A DNA stretch of 64,000 bases, from assembly GCA_900708905.1 (NCBI GenBank), contig CAADRB010000010.1:1732450-1796449 (forward strand). The letters are read 5' to 3'. Origin of the DNA: Hymenolepis diminuta. Taxonomy: Eukaryota > Platyhelminthes > Cestoda > Cyclophyllidea > Hymenolepididae. How positions within the stretch are numbered: the first letter of the stretch is position 1; every line of letters begins with the position of its first letter. Made by a program: the position numbers and the translations under genes. Positions 27,501-36,500 of this stretch are shown here, one piece after another. The notes under the pieces were generated by a model that saw nothing but the letters and a program-made list of their open reading frames with translations, was not told the origin of the DNA and did not search any database.

Positions 27501-30500
27501 TAATTCTAAATTTGGTCAGTAAACAGAATTCTCCTCCTAGATACACCGAGCGCATTTATTCCTCCATCATTCTCAAAGCCTCAGGAACTTTGGACCATAA
27601 AAAGCAGCACTACTCGATCAAGGATTAATAATATTATTATATTATTATTATATTATTATTATATGATGCAATATTATTAATACTATAATACTACGATATA
27701 ATATTATTAATTACAAGATCAACAAGCATACATGTCGAATTTAGGTTATTCAAAAATGTTGGGAATTTAATTGAAAGAAAATTTAAATTACAGATTTCAG
27801 ATTACTTAAATAAGTATTTAAGAGATTTTCATCAAGTTACACTTGGAGGATAGAAAAAGGAAGATAAGTGAACTTGATATTTAATCTCGCTACAACAACC
27901 ATTTATCATATCAGCAATCAGGAATCAGCAATATATCTTCGAATCATTACTTTATAGACTTAAAGAGACATCATCTCGACATCCATGACAATTGATACCT
28001 AAAGGTATATATATATATATAATCAAAAGGGAAGTTGGGTCAATCTTGTCTGTGAATTATTTCATTAATGACAATTGATAATTTACATTCCAACCCACTA
28101 TTTTTGAAACAAATGATGTTACATAGCTACAAAATCGATTTTGGTAACTGATGAATAAAGAAAAATTATACGTGATGGGATAATGCTGAAATAATCGGAA
28201 ACTTAAAACGCAAATGCAATTAATTGGAAAAAAGAATGAAACAAAATATTTAAAAAAGCCTTTTGATGAAAAAATGTTTTCGCTTTAATACTTTCTTCAA
28301 AGTTAAGGGAGAGCTAAAAAGATATTCAAATGATAACATTTCATTTTATTAAAAATCAAGATTTGTATAATAATTACGGACTGAGCACTAATGGTTCCAA
28401 TGTTACAAACATTTTACGAAATGAGTATATACTATTCTTCCATTCCATAAAAGTGGCAAATTCATCGAAAGTTAAAATAATGAAAAAAAGGAACCTGGTG
28501 GGAACAGGATTTTCTAAAAGGAAAATAATGGGACAGCTTCGTTTTCCATTCCCATAACGAAGTGAGAGATAGATGAAAGTCGAAAAAACGTAGTTGGCAG
28601 GCATGCATAATTATCCCCAAAATTTCCTCCTCCATCCACTCTCAACAGGACTCTCGCGAAATGGCCGCATTTCCGAAAACGGTTATAAAAAGAACAATCA
28701 GAATTGCGTGTATTTAATCCATTAGAAATACCCAATATTGCTATGCATGCAGATTTATGAGTTAATGTGGGAATTCTGGCTTATATTAATGAGATTATGC
28801 AACTGATACTGCGGGCACTCAATAAAGTTCGCCAAAATTTACGAAGAAATTTAATTTTTTGATTTTTATTAATTTATTCGAGGCGCCCACGTGTTTGCAC
28901 AAAATAGAACAACAGCGGTTGAGATCGTACGAGAACCGGCGGTTTCTACGTAACATGGCAAGACCGACCCTTCTTGATTAAGCACTGAACACCGTTGACA
29001 AGCTGAAATCCGAGAGACGAATCGTGAAATTGAATTTTTGAAACACGGGCTACTCGTTGAGAAAATATTGAACAACCCGAATCCAAAAATCGAATGGGTT
29101 AAGACTCCTTGATGATTCCTTGTTACTCTCAGCATATTATTGATCCCCTCCACTTAATCATTTATTGAATTTTCTGTTAACTCATTTCAGTTGCTTCCCA
29201 AATTTAAAAATTTTAAAACTTTTTATTGATGTGAGTAATAATAATATCAGTTGAGACCTAATCCTATTGGATACTAGATGAACCATTCAAATTAAGTTTC
29301 ATTATAAGGTGATTAATTTTATAGGAGAAAACTCACGACAAAACGAAAGCGTTCATTTGGATCTAGAGGAATGTGAGGGTCATTGGAAGATGGCGTCACA
29401 ATAGAAGCTTGCTGTGAAACGACAGTTCGGGTTGGGGTGCTCTGAAATTAAAAAAAAATCTGAAGCTGAAGCCGTAGCTAAAATACATGAAAATAATGAG
29501 ATAATTGGCATGACAAAATAAATCAAACACGTAGAAGACAGGTGGTGTAAGTGGTAATTTTCCCCATCACCAAAATTACATCTCTACTTGAAGAGTAAAA
29601 GTATCAAAGCTATTGGATCAGATACTTTAAAACAACAGAGGAATATTATTAAGAGAGGAAATCCTTCCTCAATCAAATTTAAGCCCCATAAGACATTTTT
29701 ATTTTAGGGAAACTTAAGTTTAAAATAATTTGACATTAAAACAACATAACATTGTAGTACTCACTAGGCTGAAGAAAAGACGATTCCAAAAACCTAAAGG
29801 CGTCACGTGAGCTCACAACTATTCAAATGTTTCATTGGTGGAAATGTCAAGGCAAAAATACTCCGTGATATTCAAATTTCGACGTAGGAAAATGCCATTG
29901 TGAAAATCGTGATAAGGTAAGGCAGAAAAGTGGGGGATAGTGAAGTTTTTGTTTGTTAGAAAGCTTCTGCATTAGTTTATTATTAAACGATTGCGGTATA
30001 AATTTTTCGAATTTTCCATATGAAACGGAAGAAGAGTTCGAAATTAATGTGGACGCACCAGAAATGACCAATGTTAATTACTGCTATTTGCGCACAATTT
30101 ATCAAGCCCTAAGATCATCGTTCCGGGTTAAGGTGGGATATTTGATACTATACAAATTTTAGAGTGTAATAAAATTAGCAAAAGCATTGAAGAACCTTAA
30201 GTATTAGCTTGCTGTTATTGACTATTAGAAGATACCGATGAACAAAGATGATATGACAAACTATTTACTTTAAACAACAAGTCATAAAAATCGCGGACCT
30301 GAACTGTTTCCCAAAAAACCAAAAATCATTTCCTAAAACTAGAACTCTAGAACACTGAGATGACGCTGTGAGGCATACCTATTAAATAATAAAGGAGAAC
30401 AACCTGATGCATATAAAATGTATCTCAAACTTTCTGGATGTCTGGAATTTAGTATTTTGAATCAATTCCCCTACTTCCACCCCCTATTGGACTATTAGAT

Positions 30501-33500
30501 AGCTGTTTGATAGCCATAGAAGTGAGATAATAACTCGAATGGCTCAACTGTCATAGGTTATTGAAATCGTTCGGAAGAACACATCTGCAATATTATACAA
30601 TATGCATAAATAAGTTGATCGACTTTTAATGAAAATAGAATGTCAGTTATAAGCGCCCGAAATAAGAATTAAGTCACTCCATTTCATTTAGAACTAAAGA
30701 TCGGTCACCTGAATGAATTGTCTATGTAAGCCCCAAACATGTCAAATTCTGCTAGAAGCGCACACGCCAGCACACAGGTAACGTGGGCGCAGAGCGTGAA
30801 CCGACGAAGAAGCCCACGGACGTAATTCAGCTTCAAAGCGCTGGCTCGAGATGAAGAACTGTGGTCACGTTTCTTGGTCTTCATTTCCAACCTACATATA
30901 TCTTAGACTTTATATCCTTCATATTAACCTGCCTTATTTATATGATGTGCCTTAATAAAGACACATTTAGACCACGCTTCCTGCGCCAAATTAAAAAATT
31001 TCTTTGACAGCCAAATGAAATTAGTGTAGGGCTAATTTACATGTTGGAATACGTAAATGTCAAGTAGTTGATGAATTTTAATCAGTGCTACCTGTTTGTA
31101 ACGGTCTTTGCAATTCATCAAATAAGTTTTACATAGGCCTACTCGACGCTAGTAGGAATAATTCTGGAACTATTCATACTTAGGTCTGGATTCGAGGGTA
31201 ACATAAAAACAAAGCATTTTCTTAAGGGTGGTTACAGAAGCCCGCTTCATGGAAAAACAAGTTAATCTTAACCGATTAAATATGCCTTGTTAGAGAAGAA
31301 AAACGTGAAAAAAAACAAACTAGAAAAGGTTAGGTAAAAAGAGAACACGTCACTTCACAGAGACTTCGCGAGGGTTATCAAACATACACAAGAAATGATG
31401 TGCATCAGTATGTAACAAGAAAGGTCAAGGCGAGTGAGATATGTAAAGGAATGGTTTCCTCCCTGTTTCTAAGATAATAAGTCAGCAGCACATTTATATT
31501 TTTACAATTTAGACCACTCTGAAATGCCGTATAAAAGTATTATCAATCTCTTTTTTCCAACGCTCAATTTGGGTAGAGATTGGCATCATAGAACACGCTA
31601 GGTGAGAGACCCGAATTCTGCCATTCTATATTAGACAGATTTAACCAGTGCGGAAAATTATAAAAGGTGGAGAAGGAATAATAAAAGTGAGAGAGAAAAG
31701 ACAGAGTAAAGAAGCCATCAAATGGGAGGATGTTTGACATGGGGTAATGGAGAAGAAAAATGATTACCTAATAAAATATAAGAAAATCTTGGAAGAATTA
31801 TATTATTAAACCAAATTTTTGCGTCCTTTAGTTTGAACTAGGCGGATATATTGGAATGAAACCCGTAAAATCAATAGATTCACCCTAAATGGAAGAATTG
31901 ATAATGCTAATGATAGCGACAAAGACTAAGTGGTAAAATTAGGAACAACAACTACCACCACAATATTTCCCTTTCATCCAACGCTTGCATAGACCTTCAA
32001 CCTGCTATTTCGTGCTAAATATGACTGATTGATCTACTTGTCCAAACATTGAGTGATTTATAACATCCTAAAAATTGTTTTGCTTGAATAGATGATTTAA
32101 AAATTTATCGCTGTGAATTTACGCACAGGTTGTTCGATTTGATATTATAATAATTATTTTGACAAAATGGGAGCAAATAAGAAAAATTACAAATCAGGAT
32201 GAACAAAAGAACCTTGAATAAAACGATGTACTTGTATAATAAAAGAATTCAGTGTATTTTGAGGCTAGACGAAGTTGAAAGAATGTGTCGTCAAAAATAA
32301 AATATCTTAAATCGAAGGCTAAAACTTCTTTGACAAAAAAGCAAGTAGAAGGAAGATACAATAAAGGGTAGTGGAGCTCATTAAAAGCATCTATTGTGCA
32401 TTAAGAACAAAAACAAATGCTTTAATTTTAAGATTCAAAACTGAACATAAGAATATCAGCGGAAAATGAATGGATAAAACACCAGGAGATGGTAAAATGC
32501 CATAAATCATAATGAAATAATGTACACAGTAAAAAGCCAGAGATGCTGGGTTCGAAGTCCATTGGTACATACGCAGCAGGTGGAATGGTCAACCGTACCG
32601 GTTAATTCTTGTCTATAAAGAGGGTGACAGAATTCGAGCTAAATGATATAACCCTCCTACCCAAGATGAGTGGTAGAACAGGTTTTCCTAAATAAGTTTA
32701 GGACTAATTTACACATTTATTCCGTCCCTCAGACTTTTCCTCTGCGAACATAGCTTTAATAAATAAAAAGCTATGTTTCAATAAAAGCAAGCAAACGAAT
32801 GTATGGCTAGAATTTGTTATCAAAAGATAAACTGGGTAGTGGCTTAAGCTTGTCATATGTAACATTCCTCCCATTAACTATGGACATAACAAAACAGATA
32901 CAGTCTAGGAAAAAAAATTCAGAAAACGTTCAATAGCGATTCATCGATAAGAGCGAGGTGGCCTAGAAATCTAGAATTTATCGCCTTTCGAAATTAATAA
33001 ATTCTTACCAAGACAACAGCAATAAGACGACAATAGGATAGGGTCGTGTGAAATAAGATTTTTGGGAACTATAACTTTCTAAGACCACTAGGGGAAGCGT
33101 TAGCAACACTTGACTAGGGGTAGAGAGTTGTCTTGGAACGGTTTTTTGATAAAATCGCATTCGTCCCTCTTATTGACCAGGATTAACCAGTACAATCGAC
33201 CATCCACACCACTGAAATGAGTACCGACCTCGCGTCCTCCGACTTAGCAGAACTGCACGCTGTCCATCACAACACCGAAACTGCGAGACTTGGAGGGAAA
33301 GTGGAGGTAGTTTTTGGCATCTTTTAATATTAGGTGTGGTTATGCGCTTCTTGAGATAAGCTAAACATTCAAAAGTATGTATAGACAGATAGTGCGGGGT
33401 GTGTAGCATTCAACGAATGTTTTGACTACGATAATCTTTTCCGGGAACGATTTCATCCATTTGAGAAAGAAATGCACAAAATGGAGAACCATATCGTCAA

Positions 33501-36500
33501 AAATGAAAATTTCAACCGGGTGATATATTAATATATCAACAATTTAGTAAAAAAAATTCAAGTTCTGAGTGAGTAAGGAGGGTACATATATATATTCCTC
33601 CTAATTGAAAATTTTGGAACTAATTCAAATAAGTCAAATCGAATCAGGAAATAGCATACATTGCTGACAGCTGAAATTAAACACGCAAGAGAAGACAGCC
33701 CCTTTCAGAACGTTTACCACCAAGGGAGGGATTATTTAATATAAATGTAAGCAACGATAAGATAAAGGAATGGTTTCACAGTAAGTCGAGCAGTTTCGAG
33801 ACTTATACAATTTAGACTACCGGCCAACAAAGTTAGGAAGCCGCAATGACTTTAGTCCCTTGAATGAGCTTGGAAATTGCTAGACTTATTTGTATGGGTT
33901 TATATGGGTTTAAAGACTCTTCAGGGTCCCAACTCTCATCCATTTATTAATTCACCGATGACGCCCTAAGACAGGCACACTTCGCATTTCAATGTAATAT
34001 TTTTGAACACAAAAATTCAACATAACATCTCAGTTCGCCAATCAGTTCATCTCAAATAGAACGTAAGGTAAAGTTGGCTATTATCCTGATAAACTTAGTC
34101 ATTCGAAATGTCTGGAATTTATGTAGCCAGATTTATTATAGTTGTAGAGACAATAAAGCGGCTCTGAAAGCAGAGGAACGACAATTTTTTTTGGTAATAA
34201 TACTAAGTAAATAAGCCTACTGATGAATGGAATTCATCAGTACTTATATATTATTGAAACAAACTTAAGCCCACAATCTAGTATACGGTCACTGAAATGG
34301 TCGCAACTTTTAACAACCCTATATCCGAATTTGACCAAGCATGAGAGGAGCTGGCCGAACGGTAAATCACTGTACAACTAATGTATTGATTTATTGTCCA
34401 ATAATGGATAGCTCCAAAGCCCTTTCGTCCTCAACAAAGTTATGGAATTGCCTAAAATAGTTACGAAAGAAAAGTCTTATCAATTCTAGCAAAAACACAA
34501 CAGGAAGCACGAAGGATTGGAAGAGGGGAGGGATGGGAGTTAATTTGTGTGGGTTAGAAGAAAAGACGTCGGTAAGATAAGGGAGAAAACATAGGGTTGG
34601 GAGGGGAGGAGCAACAAAAAAGAGCGTAGGCTGGGTGACGCAAAACGAAAGAGACAATGTAACCTAATAGAAACTAAATTTGATTAACTACTCCTCCTCC
34701 TCTTACTTCCTTCTTCTAATGAAGAGAGCTGTCCAACCCGCGAATCACATGGAAATACATTAGTTGATCATAATTCAACTCAGAGCTAGTTAATAATTAA
34801 AAAGAAATAGGCACTTAAATAATAAAAATAATATTAATCATATTTTTATAGTCGAGTTAATATATTTTATAACAGTCAAACCTATTTATACCCTGGATAG
34901 AAGGATAGTTACATGGAACCCTCCTGTCGAAAAAAAAGAATTCTGCCACCTCCTTTATCAACTCAAATTGATCAGTGCGGTTGACTATTCCACTCACTAA
35001 GTGTGCACCGACGGGTAACAAACTCATGAACTCTGACATCAAGAAAATTAAATTAAAGAACAATTGAGAACAGTTTCTTAAGAGCTTCTAGTCAAAAATA
35101 CCGATTCTAATAACCAAATTTAAAACAAAGTCCAAAAAACGAAGGAAATTTACTCTTAGCGTTCTAGGCAATCAATACTAGAGATTGCCTAATACTAGAT
35201 TAAGAGATTAATTCTCTGATTTTGGTTAAGAATATATTGCCAGTGATTTAACTCCAATGGTTGAATTTTTGGGAAAAGAAAAAGATTCAAATTAGCAAAT
35301 TTCCAAGGAAGAAGAAAGATTCCCTGCTGGTTAATATATATATAAGTAACTTATTTCGACACAGGAAAAACTAATTCCTGTAACATGGCATTGGTACAGA
35401 AATCTCTTAACAGTTTATCGCAAATAAATTTGAGAGGAAAAACTCATTTTCGAATAATTAATCTCCAGCAATATGCAAACAAATTAGAATCAATATACGA
35501 AATAAAATTCATGTCATTATAGCGAAACGTGTCATAATTGACTTAAAGAACTTCTTCAAATGTATTAACCATAATTTAAGATCTAAACAGAAGAGCCTTT
35601 AAAACTAAAAAACACAATCTTATTTACCACCCCCACAACTCTTCAAAGGCCTGGCATTAGCAGACTGAAAAGAAGTACTTATTTAACTAAGCATGCTAAG
35701 AGAGGGAAAATGAGTAATGAATTCTACAGGACTGCGTAGATATTTAGAATTCTACTATCTCGATCTCCAAAAGAAATGACGGAAAGAAGGATAAGCATTT
35801 CTCAACATTACCATCACAGAAAACATAATGTGACAAGGAGGATCCACTGACAAAATGTGATAATCTCTTCACTAAAAATTCTGTCCAAAAATTTTTTCTT
35901 CACCCAGACTAAAATTGAGGGATGGACACTTTCAAAATAAGGATTTTAGAAATGAAATTCTTCCAGCAACTTTATAATTCTGAGGAGACTGAGTTATCTC
36001 GAGATGAGATCACACCAAGGAAGTTGCAAAAAATGCTACTAAAACAGGTATGACTCAGACAAAGAAGAGTAGACATAAACTCCCAAAGAATAGCAAAAAA
36101 ATCGTGATGCTATATTACAACTTCAAAATTAATGTCATGACCTTAAAGAGATTTTTATAAGTATCTATAGATAATGTTAGACTGAAGTAACGAAAATCTT
36201 GACCGAAATGAGGCGAAATTCCAAAGAGCACAGTCTTGGAAAAATCTTTTAAACAATAAGTGTCTAAAAATAACCAGTAAGAATTCCCTAATCATAAGGA
36301 GAGTAAGGTCATGTATCGCAATTAATAATATAATGAAAATACTTTCAAACTGATCACTGGTTACTAATCAGAGAGCGCGGACTATGGCAAGAAAGCAGTG
36401 GTGGCAAGACATGATCAGATAGATGAAGTCAAAAACCCAGAGAGTTGGTAAAAAGTCATCTCTTAATGACAGGAAATGAAGTAAAGCCCTAAACAGAACT

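Larger units (their letters stand above)
18244..29336 (-). other. Intron 2 of the zinc-finger gene (11.1 kb)
   Basis: The longest intron; it separates the two halves of zinc finger 1. It contains the R3 repeats and retroelement relic (22.92-23.94 kb), an R1 copy (24.02-24.45 kb), an ATT-rich simple repeat (27.62-27.72 kb), a short TA run near 28.0 kb and a coding-like block at 28.87-29.12 kb. I see nothing else in it. Confidence 0.7.

Noticed and set aside
32540..32580. A tRNA gene suggested by GGGTTCGAAGTCC
   Set aside because: The cloverleaf cannot be completed and the downstream sequence belongs to the SINE-like family.
34391..34657. 88-codon minus-strand open frame that looks hydrophobic
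   Set aside because: Derived from purine-rich simple sequence (GGGAGGGG and similar) read on the opposite strand; no family resemblance.
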